Source: Taudactylus pleione
Taxonomy: Eukaryota; Chordata; Amphibia; Anura; Myobatrachidae
Direction of reading: 5' to 3'
DNA: 64,000 nucleotides
Assembly: GCA_031769625.1 (NCBI GenBank)
Contig: JAUIMM010000646.1
Span: 2,527,001 to 2,591,000 of the forward strand
The translations under genes were made by a program, and so were the position numbers. The notes under the pieces are model-generated. The model ran no database searches. It worked only from the letters and a program-made list of their open reading frames with translations, and had not been told where the DNA came from. Of this stretch, positions 42,127 through 53,320 are shown piece by piece (the first letter of the stretch is position 1; each line of letters starts with the position of its first letter).

Positions 42127-44447
42127 CAGTGGCGTAAGTTTATGCCAGGTGCCCGGAGGCAAAATAAGTGGTGGTGCCCCCCCTCCCCCCGTAGGCTTCG
42201 TCTTGCTCCAGCCCCCATGTGTATCTAGCTCCAGCCATCCCTGAGTTTCTCTCTAGCCAGAAACCCACAGCACAGCACACATAAGGCAGCAGGGAGCGCA
42301 CACACTACATACAGCACAGCACACATAAGGCAGCAGGGAGCGCACACACTACATACAGCACAGCACACACAAGGCAGCAGGGAGCGCACACACTACATAC
42401 AGCACAGCACACACATGGCAGCAGGGAGCGCACACACTACATACAGCACAGCACACACAAGGCAGCAGGGAGCGCACACACTACATACAGCACATCACAC
42501 ACATGGCAGCAGGGAAGGATCACACACACTACATACAGCACAGCACACACATGGCAGCAGAGGAAGGATCATACACACAACGTACAGCACACCCCACACA
42601 TGGCAGCAGGGAAGGATCACACACACTACATACAGCACAGCACACACAAGGCAGCAGGGGAAGGATCACACACACTACATACAGCACAGCACACACATGG
42701 CAGCAGGGAAGGATCACACACACTACATACAGCACCCCACACATGACAGCAGGGGAAGGAGCGCACACACTCCATACAGCACAGCACATACATGGCAGCA
42801 GGGAAGGATCACACACACTACATACAGCACAGCACACACATGGCAGCAGGGAAGGATCACACACACTACATACAGCACAGCACACATATGGCAGCAGGGA
42901 AGGATCACACACTACATACAGCACCCCACACATGGCAGCAGGGAAGGATCACACACACTACATACAGCACAGCACACACATGGCAGCAGAGGAAGGATCA
43001 TACACACAACGTACAGCACACCCCACACATGGCAGCAGGGAAGGATCACACACACTACATACAGCACAGCACACACAAGGCAGCAGGGGAAGGATCACAC
43101 ACACTACATACAGCACAGCACACACATGGCAGCAGGGAAGGATCACACACACTACATACAGCACAGCACACACATGGCAGCAGGGAAGCATCACACACAC
43201 TACATACAGCACAGCACACACAAGGCAGCAGGGGAAGGATCACACACACTACATACAGCACCCCACACATGGCAGCAGGGAAGGATCACACACACTACAT
43301 ACAGCACAGCACACACAAGGCAGCAGGGGAAGGATCATACACACTACATACAGCACACCCCACACATGGCAGCAGGGAAGGATCACACACACTACATACA
43401 GCACAGCACACACAAGGCAACAGGGGAAGGATCACACACACTACATACAGCACATACACACATGGCAGCAGGGAAGGATCACACACACTACATACAGCAC
43501 AGCACACACAAGGCAGCAGGGGAAGGATCACACACACTACATACAGCACACCCCACACATGGCAGCAGGGAAGGATCACACACACTACATACAGCACAGC
43601 ACACACAAGGCAACAGGGGAAGGATCACACACACTACATACAGCACATACACACATGGCAGCAGGGAAGGATCACACACACTACATACAGCACAGCACAC
43701 ACAAGGCAGCAGGGGAAGGATCACACACACTACATACAGCACAGCACACACATGGCAGCAGGGAAGGATCACACACTACATACAGCACATACACACAAGG
43801 CAGCAGGAAAGGATCACACACAAGGAGTGACATACAGACACAGGGAGGCCAGGGGTGGCAAGCACAGCAGCGCACACACAGCATTTAGAGAGAGGTGGCT
43901 CACCTGTATGTGGCTGTTCAAATAGCAGCTGTTCTGGTCGGGCTCAATGAAGAAACCCCAGGTCCAGCCCCCGCCTATCGTTGGAACAACTTCATCCAGG
44001 CCATGAGATCCCTGGTGGTGTGAGTTGGGAAGCTGCAGTGCTGCGTGAGTACCGCTGCCCTTGGCTAGTGGCATCCTCTCTCTCCCGGTTCCCGGCCACT
44101 CTCCACTCTGGTCCGGACTCAGCCGCTGGTGCAGTGTCGTCGAAGGCTCCTCAGACAGAAGGGGCAGGCACAGGGTGAGGTCGCGGGTGGTCACATGATA
44201 CGTGACGTCCGCGGCCTGCCGGCACCGAGACCACAGAGTGCACTGGAGCCGGAGGAGGAGCGCCGCTGATGCTGATTGGCGCTCAGCTCAGCGGCTCCTC
44301 TGGCTTTCTTTTTACCATAGTTAGAATGAAGCCAGGGTAGGTGCAGGTGGAACGGCCGGGACCCTGGAGACTATGGAGACAGATGCCCCCTTCAGGGATG
44401 GCGCCCGGCGGCAACTGACTCCATTGTCTCCGGGAGTTCTGCCACTG
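42127..44447. mobile_element. hAT-type non-autonomous element filled by a minisatellite (2,321 bp)
   Basis: Starts CAGTGGCGTAAG and ends with the inverse GTTCTGCCACTG. The 8-bp CATGGAAG lies on both sides (42119-42126 and 44448-44455), a perfect hAT-type target duplication. No transposase. About two thirds of the element is a 44-49-bp tandem array (42268-43835); the remainder (43836-44447) is unique, GC-rich sequence. Confidence 0.88.
42268..43835. repeat. 48-bp minisatellite, roughly 33 units
   Basis: The first units are 44 bp (GGCAGCAGGGAGCG type). Later ones are 48 bp, with CATGGCAGCAGGGAAGGATC, and 49-bp variants carry an extra G. Because 48 is divisible by three, frames stay open: ORFs of 471, 461 and 377 codons on the plus strand and several on the minus strand, all repeating 16 residues. 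They are not credible proteins; there is no non-repeat domain or codon signal. Confidence 0.95.
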
Positions 44448-44455
44448 CATGGAAG

Positions 44456-44889
44456 AAATTGAATATAGATAGCCTTTTGAGAGTTCTGTATCTGTATTTG
44501 TAATCTCCCACTGTGTGGCAAGCATGGGTAACTGAAACCTGTATGCCAGGTGAATATTCGGTACCTGAGATCGGCGTAGTTTTAGCTGGATACAGTGGAA
44601 GGAGGGCAGTGTCCGGATTGCCTCTCCGACAGTTGATGCTGGCCGCTCTGCTGAGACTGAATCCCGTGAAAGGTAGGTAAGGCTCTAGCTTCTGAGCGCT
44701 GCTGTGCCCTGTATTGTCATTAGGAATAGTCGGTCAGCAGCCATGTCAGGTCCCGCTCTGTAGTGTCTGAGGAAACGGCCAGACCCATAAAGGCCAAGAA
44801 ACGCGTTAAGTTTAACCTTACTGATGGATTCAATGAAGAGACCCACTATGCTGTATACACTTTGGATGTATTAAGCATCCGATCATCCA
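44456..44889 (+). mobile_element. Penelope-type tail, continued
   Basis: Sequence flanking the hAT insertion, with a hammerhead-like core at 44767 and no coding frame. Boundaries uncertain. Confidence 0.4.
44767..44808 (+). ncRNA. Hammerhead-ribozyme-like core
   Basis: CTGAGGA, then GGCC, an 11-base loop, GGCC, AA, and GAAACGCGTT. Helix II is a four-base GC stem. Two extra A residues before GAAA are unusual. No helix I partner assigned. Confidence 0.5.
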
Positions 44890-45478
44890 AGCGCTACCCC
44901 TATCAGTGAGCTCACTACACAGCGTACGTGCATGTGCATGCTTCGTTCTGCGCGTGCGTGAACTACTCACTGCGACCGCATACCGCTCGCTCACCCTGCA
45001 AAGACAGCCCAGTGTAATAAGTGACAGGAGAGGCGGTTTGTGGGTGGTAACAGGGGCAGACCAGTAAAAACGGGGGGTTGGCGATTCGAACGCAGGCGTG
45101 CCTGAGTGTTTCAATGCCGTTTCAGAGGCATGCATAATTAACAGGCAGCGTCATAGTACATGTCACCTGTTTTTTTTTACACTGAAATGTTCGCAGAGCT
45201 TGCGGTACGGTAAGGCTACCACAAGCACTACGTTTGCATCCGATGGTCCTCGATGTACCAGTGTTTTCATACACTTCCTGGAGATGACGTGTGCCAGTGG
45301 GCGTCTCTACATACGCTAAGGGGTGTCTGCATACGCAGAGCGATCGCTCGCACAGCCAAAGTGGGTGTGCTTATCCCTTTTCGAGCAATCGCATCCCATG
45401 ACGTCAATTTGGAAAATTAAATTTGCAATCGCTCAGTGCGAGCGTACGCATCTAGCGACCGGGTCTGAATCAGGTCCT
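44890..45478. mobile_element. MITE copy, right end defined
   Basis: Ends GCGACCGGGTCTGAATCAGG, the inverse of the GACC..TTCAGACCCGGTCGC style ends. The interior matches 59036-59600 in order: TTTGTGGGTGGTAAC, GAACGCAGGCGT, GCATAATTA, ACACTTCCTGGAGATGACGT. The left end is degraded. Confidence 0.65.
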
Positions 45479-45577
45479 GTGTCTGTGTAAGCGACCTTAG
45501 AGGTTTCCCCTCTCTTTTATACTAGATAGTTCTTTAAGGACATCTTAATCTTTGGTAGAGGTTTTTTGAATGAAGCG

Positions 45578-46032
45578 CCTGATTCAGTGGTGGATGCAGT
45601 GTCAATGTAGGACATAAGCGGCCAATGTTTTCAGCCTGCGCATGCATTCAAGCGACATACACCCCAGTGGTTACTGCAGAGTGAATTTGGACACAGATAG
45701 GTGGAATTTCAGTGGGTGTTTCCGAGTGGTAACAGGGGTGGCTGGCCAGACGCGGGAATGCCGTGGTCAGCAACTGCGACTTTTTCAACAGTTGCACTCA
45801 TTCCAGCGGCCAGGTTCAGACAGATATTCTGCGCCTCCATAGGTCTGGTGCAGTATTCCATGGTGTGACTGGTGTGCGACCGATGGTGCAACTTTTTAAG
45901 CAAAGCAGCGGATTAGCTCCACAGTCGGATGGCGTCTCTGCATGAATTCCATCAGCTGATGCATTAGCATAAAGACTTAGTCACGCTGAGTAAAAAGTTG
46001 CAGTAATGGCTGCATTAGTGTCTGTCTCTAAA
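45578..46032. mobile_element. MITE with GCCTGATTCAG-type ends
   Basis: CGCCTGATTCAGTGGTGGATG on the left and CTGTCTCTAAATCAGGCTC on the right are imperfect inverted ends. GC-rich interior, no gene. Confidence 0.6.
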
Positions 46033-46299
46033 TCAGGCTCTAAATGTACCTAAAAGTCCAGCATATGCTCGTCTTTCTGTTCCGGGTACCATCCTTTAGC
46101 AGAGGCCAAGAGCCGGCTTGCTGAAATGATTGTAGCGCTATGGATGGGTCCAGGAGAAGCCCTCCTCCCCTCCGCTGGCGCGATAGTTAAAGGGTCATGT
46201 TTAATGAGCTGCTGTATGGAAAGTAACAGTTATACTAGTATACTGTATATATTGCCTTCCTAGTTTTCTTTTAGTAGTTGTAGTGTATTTTATGTATTT

Positions 46300-46855
46300 A
46301 GGGGCCTATTTATCATCACTGATTTTTCCCAAAAGCACATGAAACCCGCGGGGGGGGGGGGGGGGCTTACTGAGACACTGGAGGATGCGGCCAGGGTAGT
46401 GATGGGGAGACATGTGGAGGTGGTCCGAGACACGAACAGGAGGTCTGGCAGTGAGGGAGAGACACAGGAAGAAGAGGCAGCCAGTGAGAGGGGAGATGCG
46501 GGAGCATGCGCCGGTAGGTGCAGGGAGAGTGGAGAAACTGGGGACAGGCTGCGAGCAGGGGAGCTCAGAGAGAGGAGACACCGGGAGAGAGGAGGGAAGC
46601 AGAGGCAGCGGGCTGGGAGAGGGGAGACACAGGGCAGAGGCAGCCGGCTGGGAGACAGCGAAGATAAATGGGAAAAGTATCACTTTTCCGAAAATCTGAC
46701 TCCGCAAAAAGAGCAAAAAGAGCAGCATTTGGAAAGTGATACTTTTGTTAGGGAGACATGATGAATGGCTACAAAACAAATTTTATACTTGTAGCGAGTT
46801 TAAAACATAATTATCACTAGTGATAATTATGTAAGGATGAAAAGGCCCCTTAATG
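46300..46855. mobile_element. MITE-like element with poly-G and purine-rich core
   Basis: AGGGGCCTATTTATCATCAC on the left faces ATGAAAAGGCCCCT on the right. It contains a run of 16 G at 46350-46365, a purine-rich interior (GGAGAGGGGAGAC words), ATCACTTTTCC and its complement GGAAAGTGAT, and a perfect 26-base palindrome at 46806-46831. The 140-codon plus frame and 157-codon minus frame across it have no recognisable domain and are treated as chance. Confidence 0.6.
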
Positions 46856-47814
46856 TCTACACTCTTAATAATGTCTTTATAAAGCGTTAGTGCAGTACTT
46901 TTACTTATTAGACAGTACAGGGTATTGAGAGAACAGATAACTTTATGTTGATGATTTAGGAGTAATAAAAATATAGTCATTCATGCAGAGCATCTGCAGT
47001 ATAAATAATTAACTGTCCTGCATAATTTAAAGGTGGTCGTTTACAATTCAATACTTCACTCTCTATTAAAACTGTTCTATATTCTGTGTAGAAGGATAAA
47101 TAGAAAATATCGAAAGCAAAAGATGGTATGTAGAGCTATCTGTCTTATAGGTAATGCTACTTATAGAGCAATCGGCATGATGGAAATCTGATTATTCATT
47201 TCATTTAATATAGATAATTGCTCTTATTTATGTTTTGGACATTTGGCACATATTTGTTTTATAATAAACCTAAAATGTATATGGCAGATTGTCATTATCA
47301 TTCTCTCCAGACTGCTTCCTTGAACAAGTATTTCCTTAACATATTTCCAAGCTGCATTTAGAGATTGTTCTGTGCTAGTTACAGTTTAGCTAGCGAATCT
47401 GTATGTGACATTTATATCCTGAAACAAGGGACTGGCAACATTTTGGTGTAGAGGGCAGGACCCCCTGAGTGACCTTACAATCGCTGTCCTTGACTGATGT
47501 ATATTGGCAATCTGACATGCAGTCTGGGCTAGCTCTAGATCAAGTAGAGCCCAGGGCAAAAAGTCCCTTTGTCATCCCTCTTAATAAAATATATATACTG
47601 TTTCTTGTGTGTACTAAATAAAAATACACCTTATCTATATTGTGGTTTCTCTGCAATGGGAAATCTCTGAAGAAAATGATCCTCCTTGGATAAGGAGGAT
47701 AAGTTGGTATTCACCATTCATGAAGGAGAGCACATGGTCCAGAAGATGTCTGTTTGTGTAGGAATATAATCAATGCTATCATCATACAACAGAGGATCAA
47801 CCAGACTTTTGCCT
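46856..47814. other. AT-rich unannotated stretch
   Basis: Nothing recognised. Confidence 0.5.
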
Positions 47815-48860
47815 CTTGTGTCACCTCCTGTCCTGTGTCCCCCCCAAGCCTCCTGTGTCTCTCCAGTTTCCTGCACCATGTCTCTCCAGCCTCCTGTCTT
47901 ATTACTCCAACCTCCTGCTCCCTGTATCACTCCAGCCTCCTGCTCACTGTGTCGCTTCAGCCTTCTGCCCGTCACTCCATCATCCTGTCTTTCCAGCCTT
48001 CTGCCCCCTGTCATTCCAGCCTTCTGTCCTGTCACTCCAGCCTCTTGCCCCTTCACTCCAGCCTTGTGCCTTATGTCTTTCCAGCCTCCTACCCCATTAC
48101 TCCAGCATCCTACTGCCTGTCACTCCATACTCCTGTCACTCCATCCTCCAGCCCCCTATAACTCCATCCTCCCTTTCCCCATGCCTCTCCAACCTCCTTC
48201 CCCCTGTCACTCCAGCCTCCTGCACCATGTGTCACCCCAGCCTCCTGCCCCCTGTCACTCCAGATTCCTGCCCCCATCACTCCAAAGTTCTACACCCCAT
48301 CACTGTAGCCTCCTGTCTTTCCAAACTCCTGCCCCGTGTCACTCCAGCTTCCTGGCCCCTGTGTCACTTTGGCCTCCTATCTATTCAGCCTCCAGCCCCC
48401 TGTGACTACTACCTATCTTTCTAACCTCCGCCCATGTCTTTCCAGCCTCCTGACCCTTGTCACTCAAGTCTCCTGTCCTATCACTCCAGCCTCCTGCTCC
48501 GTCACTCCTTTCTCATGCCTCCTATCACTTCAACCTCCTTTCTTTGCAGCATCCTGCCCCTTGTCACTTCAGCCTCCTGCCCCATTACTCCATTATCCTA
48601 GAACCCTGTGACTCCTGCCTCCTGCCTCCTGTCACTCCAACCTCCTGTCACTCCAGCCTCCTGTCCTTGTCACTCCAGCTTCCATCCCCCTGTCACTTCC
48701 AGCCTCCTGCCTCCTGTCCCTCCAGCCTCCTGCCACTGTCATTCCAGATTCCTTCCCCCTGTCACTCCCGGGTTCTTGCCCCAGCCACTCCAGCCTCCTT
48801 TTTGTCGACCTCCAGCCCCATGTCACTCCAACCTTCTGTCCCATCACTCCAGGTGCAGGT
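47815..48860. repeat. Degenerate pyrimidine-rich minisatellite
   Basis: About one kilobase of 20-30-base units built on CACTCCAGCCTCCTGCCCCC. It contains few stops, so ORFs of 135-210 codons appear in all plus frames. They are repeat artefacts. Confidence 0.88.
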
Positions 48861-50425
48861 AAGTGTGTTCTATCCACATGGTAAGCTTGCATTGCTATAC
48901 AAAGTAAGTTTGATAGTTTAATGCAAGCCTGAACATTTTATGTCTATTTAGAAAATTATTTATTAGTTGTGGGTTTTTTTTAGCAATATTCTTTGATAAC
49001 AAGCATTATCAAGAGACAAAGGGAGCTTGATTTATTATTTTTAAAAGCAAGAGATCCACTTCAAAGATTTAACATAAACAGCCACTTCACAATAAAATGA
49101 ATCCCCTATCCAGGGATACACAGCTGTTTCATTGATAATGACCTGAATTGGAAAGTTTTAATTTATCACTTTGCCTGAACAATCGTTGGCCTTTTTATTT
49201 TTACTAAACCGCAATGAATGTTTAAAAAAAGTAGCTTCAATTAATGTAAAAAAAAATTTTTTTTAAATCCTTTGCACATTAGTAAATGCTGTATCCAGGA
49301 AATAAAATATATCAAAAATGATAAAAATCAGAAGTTTGCACTTACCTGCCATCCTCAAGTCCTTTTACATCTCCTCTGTTCAGCAGTCAGAAAGACTCCG
49401 TTGACTTCAGCAAAAGAAGAGAAGGAAGGTCAGAGGTTAAGGGGCAGAGGTGGAAGAAGAAGGGGGTGGCAGGAGAAAGTGCAGGGAGCTGTAGGTTGCG
49501 AGGGGCACAGAGGAAAATTGCACAGTATTGTGACGCTCTACACAGTAAAGCTGAACATGAGCAGTAGCTCAGTGGTGACATCATCAGGACGGAGATTGCA
49601 CCTCCCTCTGACCCTGGGTTCTAGTATCCAGCATGTATAGTATAGTAGAGCACACTGCTCTCTAATAAGAAGAAGTTGGATGCATAGATATGATAAGAAT
49701 ACTAAAGAATGGAAGGCACACAAATAGGTGACAAAAACCGCGGGGGCAAAGAGACACATGGTGAGACGAGGGGTGAACAGAATGAGACAGACACACAAAG
49801 AGGGGAAAAGAATGAAACAGGCACATATACACATGCAAAGGAAGGGGAGAGACAGTGGGAACAAAGACATACACTGGGGGACTGGAGTAATCCAATCATT
49901 CACCTACATAATGAAGGAAGCAGAGGTAGAACCAGAGGTGTCCAGGAACAGAGCATACGGTGGATGAGAAGCAGAGGTGCTGACAAGGGGCACGCATGTG
50001 TATAGTGCACAGGAACAGCTGCAGACTCTGTGTAAAAAGAGCGGTCACATGCCGCCTCTATATGGGAATAAGCAGCATACGGACACCTCTATCCCGCTGA
50101 CTTCTTGAATGATAGACCACTCTCCCAGGCCAGTGTTTGGCATTTAATTTTAACTATCAGTCTATTACTATCAGGACATTAAAATAAATAATGCTCCACC
50201 CACTAGCTCTATAGGCTCAACATAGGCTACAGTGCTGGGCCCAATCAACACTCTTCAGAGCTGACGTAAACGGGTGTGACAGGTGCATATGGCAATGTAA
50301 ATAGCTATTATGCAAGCGCAATGAGGTGAGAGTGGTCTAGAACTTTAGAAGGAAACATGGCCGCTTCTTTGCTGAGGAATGCAGTCATTTACTGAGGTCA
50401 AGACATCCAATGTTGGAAGGGGGTT
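48861..50425. other. Unannotated stretch
   Basis: It includes a purine-rich segment (49390-49480 and 49710-49880) that produces overlapping short ORFs. No gene recognised. Confidence 0.5.
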
Positions 50426-50790
50426 TTGTTTATGAGATACCGGCAGTCGGGATGCCACTGGTCAGAATACTGACAGTGGCATCCTGACAGTCAGAATCCT
50501 GACACCCATAAGGAAAGCAAGTAAGACTAACCCTTACCCCTAATCCTGCCTCCCCGGTGCCTAACCCTAACCTCCCCCCTAGTGCCTAAACCTAACCTCC
50601 CCCTCACCACACCCTAAACCGAACCCTCCCCCCTAGTGCCTAACCCTAGCCCTCCCCTTATTGCCAGATACTTACCTTCGGGATTCTGGTGCCAGGATCC
50701 CGACGCTGTCGGGGTCTTGGCGCCAGTATTTCGCCCGTCGGCATCCCACACGCTGAGATGCTGGCGACATCCCGTTGGAAGGTATGTTCC
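50426..50790. mobile_element. MITE-like repeat with telomere-like core
   Basis: The left side has GGCAGTCGGGATGCCACTGG, the right side GTCGGCATCCC and CTGGCGACATCCC. Between them are CCTAACCCTAACC and CCCCTAGTGCCTAA words. The same terminal words and core occur in inverse order at 61398-62235, so both are probably one family. Confidence 0.6.
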
Positions 50791-51316
50791 TAGTGTGACA
50801 CTTTCAGTCTCTCGGATCATACAGATGTGCCCATCTAGTCTGTTGCTCATAGCGCGCCACTCAGGCCTCTGTGTAGCGCCATTGAATGTTACGTGATGGC
50901 TGTACTTTGGCGTACCATGGTATTCTTCAACAAAAGATGCGCTACAGCATGTAATACAGCGCTTAATCGCTGGGTGGTTGTAATTTGTACTGAATACCAT
51001 ACTGTTAAATTGGATGGATATCACATTCACGCACTGTATTTGCATGTTCGTACAACCATTCTTTTTAATATTACAAAAGCTCTTAGAACGGGATGCAAAT
51101 CAGTACACATACTGTACATATTGTACAGTAGTGTAGTTGCATGTTGTTATGACGGTATAACCAATTCTGGGATGAATTATTCTCTAATGGTGGGGTACTG
51201 TGTATATATATGTACTAGTATAATATTTTGAAAGGAAGACACATTATTTTATTATTAAGAACAGCAGCGGGTGGGTGGAGTGCACAAGGATGACCCCGCT
51301 ATGCGAGCTTCTTGAT

Positions 51317-51396
51317 ATAGCTGGCGTGTGGGCTAGAGGTTAGGTGATTGCCTTGAAACAGTGCTTGTCCTGGGTTCGAGCCCTAGAAAAAAATAA
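51317..51396 (+). mobile_element. tRNA-derived SINE head
   Basis: GTGGGCTAGAGGTTAGGTGA resembles an A box and TGGGTTCGAGCCCTAG is a good B box at tRNA-like spacing, followed by an A-rich tail. There is no anticodon arm or acceptor stem that closes well, so a functional tRNA is unlikely. Confidence 0.55.
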
Positions 51397-51743
51397 ACAT
51401 TTTTTGGCACTGTCGGCTCTGTCCCAGACTTAGACACTATAGTGAAACTAGTAGCGGGCTGTTTGAAAGAGGGATCTCTGTTTTATAAACTGATTTTAAA
51501 ATGCACACTTGCGGCACTGTCGGCATGATGGCACTGTGGTGGCTGCCAGCTCCGGGGTTGCAGTGGGATCTCTGGCACATGCCCAGTGGAGCCGCTCCAT
51601 ACACCAGTCGCTATGCTATGGCGTATGAAGGATCATAGTTCTATGCATGCCCAGTGGGTCGGGAGTCACACGCAATGACAGTGTATTACAAACTGACAGT
51701 GCGTTTTAAGATGCACACTTGCGGCACTGTCGGCGCTGTCCCA

Positions 51744-52536
51744 GTTTTAGCCCCCCCTGTAGTATGGCCCCCCTGTAGTAGTAAGCCCCCCCCAGTAGTA
51801 TACCCCCCCCAGTAGTAGTAAGCCCCCCAGTAGTATGCCCCCCCCAGTATGGCCCCCCCAGTAGTATGGCCCCCCCAGTAGCAGACCACCCCCCAGTAGT
51901 AAGCCCCCCCCAGTAGTATAGCCCCTCAGTAGTATGGACCCCCAGTAGCAGACCCCCCCTAGTAGCAGACCCCCCCAGTAGTATAGCCCCCTCCAGTAGT
52001 ATAGCCACCCCAAGTAGCAGACCCCCCCAGTAGTATAGCCCCCCCCCCAGTAGCAGGCCCCCCCAGTAGTATGGACCACCAGTAGCAGACCCCCAGTAGC
52101 GCCCCCGGCCCTTGCACAAGTAAAAAAAAAACTTACCTGTATCCCCGCTCCTGCGCGTTCCGCTCTGCTGTCACACGCTGAGGAGGGAGCCGGAAGACGG
52201 AGCTCATGTGTGAGCTCCAGCCGGCTCCCTCTGTGCAGCAGCCAATGAGAGTCTGTGTGACTCTCATTGGCTGCTGTAACAAACACACAGCTGCCACTGG
52301 TGGCTGTGTGTCTGTGTCTGTGTAGGGCAGAGCGCTATCACAGCGCTCTGCCCTACACAATAGGAGCCCTGATGTCGGATTCTCTAGTGAGAATCCGACA
52401 TCAGGCGGCCGCCGTTCGGCCCCGAACGGGGATCCGAGTCAGGCGGGGAACACCCGAACAGGGTTCGGGTGGACTCGGATCCCCAATTTTCGGAGCGGTT
52501 CGGATTCCACAGAATCCGAACCGCTCATCTCTAGTT
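51744..52536. mobile_element. Element with CCCCCAGTAGTA minisatellite and hairpin chain
   Basis: The left 370 bases are a tandem array of about 13-16-base units (CCCCCCAGTAGTAT, CCCAGTAGCAGAC). Then come ACTTACCTGTATCCCCGCTC and a series of hairpins ending GAACCGCTCATCTCTAG. A second copy starts at 63165 and runs out of the window, with the order (GGGATGTGCG end, array, CTTACCTGAATCCCCGCTC, hairpin) preserved. No coding frame is credible. Confidence 0.75.
52183..52526. repeat. Chain of consecutive near-perfect hairpins
   Basis: Successive inverted repeats: 52183-52231 (GAGGGAGCCGG arms), 52236-52276 (18-bp arms, CAGCAGCCAATGAGAGTC, 5-base loop), 52283-52311 (9 bp), 52319-52359 (18 bp, TGTGTAGGGCAGAGCGCT), 52368-52405 (17 bp, CCTGATGTCGGATTCTC), 52428-52484 (13 bp, nested inner hairpin) and 52493-52526 (15 bp, GAGCGGTTCGGATTC). 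Nearly every base in 344 belongs to a stem. Confidence 0.9.
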
Positions 52537-53320
52537 GCAATGGGATCTCTGGTGCATGCCCAGTGGAGCAGCTCCATACACCAGTCGCACTATGCTGTGG
52601 CGTATGGAGGCTCATAGCACTGCGCATGCCCAGTAGGTCGGGAGTCACACACAGTGCATCAGGTCCCTTCCCACAAAGCAAGCAAGAGCCTTTCATTACC
52701 ATAATAAAGGACGCTCTTTTAGCCATTTAAGCAGTTAGCCTGAAGGTCTGCCCTTGTGTCCTGAAAAAGCGAGGAATGGGGACCATTGCCAAGGACACCA
52801 TCACCCATCTGCTAGGACAACTAATGTGCCGCTATGAATGTGTCTGTATATTACAAACTGACTGTGCATTTTACAGCGCACACTTGCGGCACAGTCCCAG
52901 ACTTATATACTGTAGAGAATGCATGTTTTAGAAACTAGTAGTGGGGTCTGAGTCAAAAGGGTCCCTGGATTACAAACTCCAGGGCTGACACATGGTTTCT
53001 CTGGTGCATGCCCAGTGGAGCCGCTCCATAGCCATGTAGCGCCCTGCTAGTCATGCTATGCTGTGGCGTATGGAGGCTCATAGCACTGCACATGCCCAGT
53101 AGGTCGGGAGTCACACACAGTGCATCAGCTCCCTTCCCACAAAGCAAGAAAGAACCTTTCATTACCATAATAAAGGACGCTCTGTTAGCCATGTAAGCAG
53201 TCAGCTCAAGTTTTGCCCTTGTGTCCCGAATAGGCGAGGAATGGTGACCATTGCCAAGGACAACATCCCCCATCTGCAACTAATGTACCGCTATGAATGT
53301 GTCTGTATATTTTAAAACTT

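Larger units (their letters stand above)
51490..53320. repeat. Three ~400-bp direct repeats, one interrupted
   Basis: Units at about 51490-51740, 52540-52930 and 52996-53320 share TGCATGCCCAGTGGAGC, GGCGTATGGAGGCTCATAGC, GGTCGGGAGTCACAC and CACACTTGCGGCAC. Units 2 and 3 also share a stretch up to CGCTATGAATGTGTCTGTA. The element at 51744-52536 separates unit 1 from unit 2. Confidence 0.75.

Noticed and set aside
42268..43835. CRISPR-like array
   Set aside because: Units are contiguous with no unique spacers, and the genome is eukaryotic.
42415..43925. 471-, 461- and 377-codon ORFs as a repetitive protein gene
   Set aside because: They overlap in different frames over one 48-bp minisatellite inside a hAT element and have no non-repeat domain.
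46339..46779. 140-codon plus and 157-codon minus ORFs
   Set aside because: They overlap in a purine-rich MITE core; composition explains both.
47754..48921. Pro/Ser-rich ORFs of 135-210 codons
   Set aside because: All plus frames are open because the CT-rich minisatellite lacks stops; no start context or domain supports a gene.
51317..51396. Functional tRNA gene
   Set aside because: Boxes resemble a tRNA promoter but the cloverleaf does not close and the sequence runs into an A-rich tail, so a SINE is more likely.
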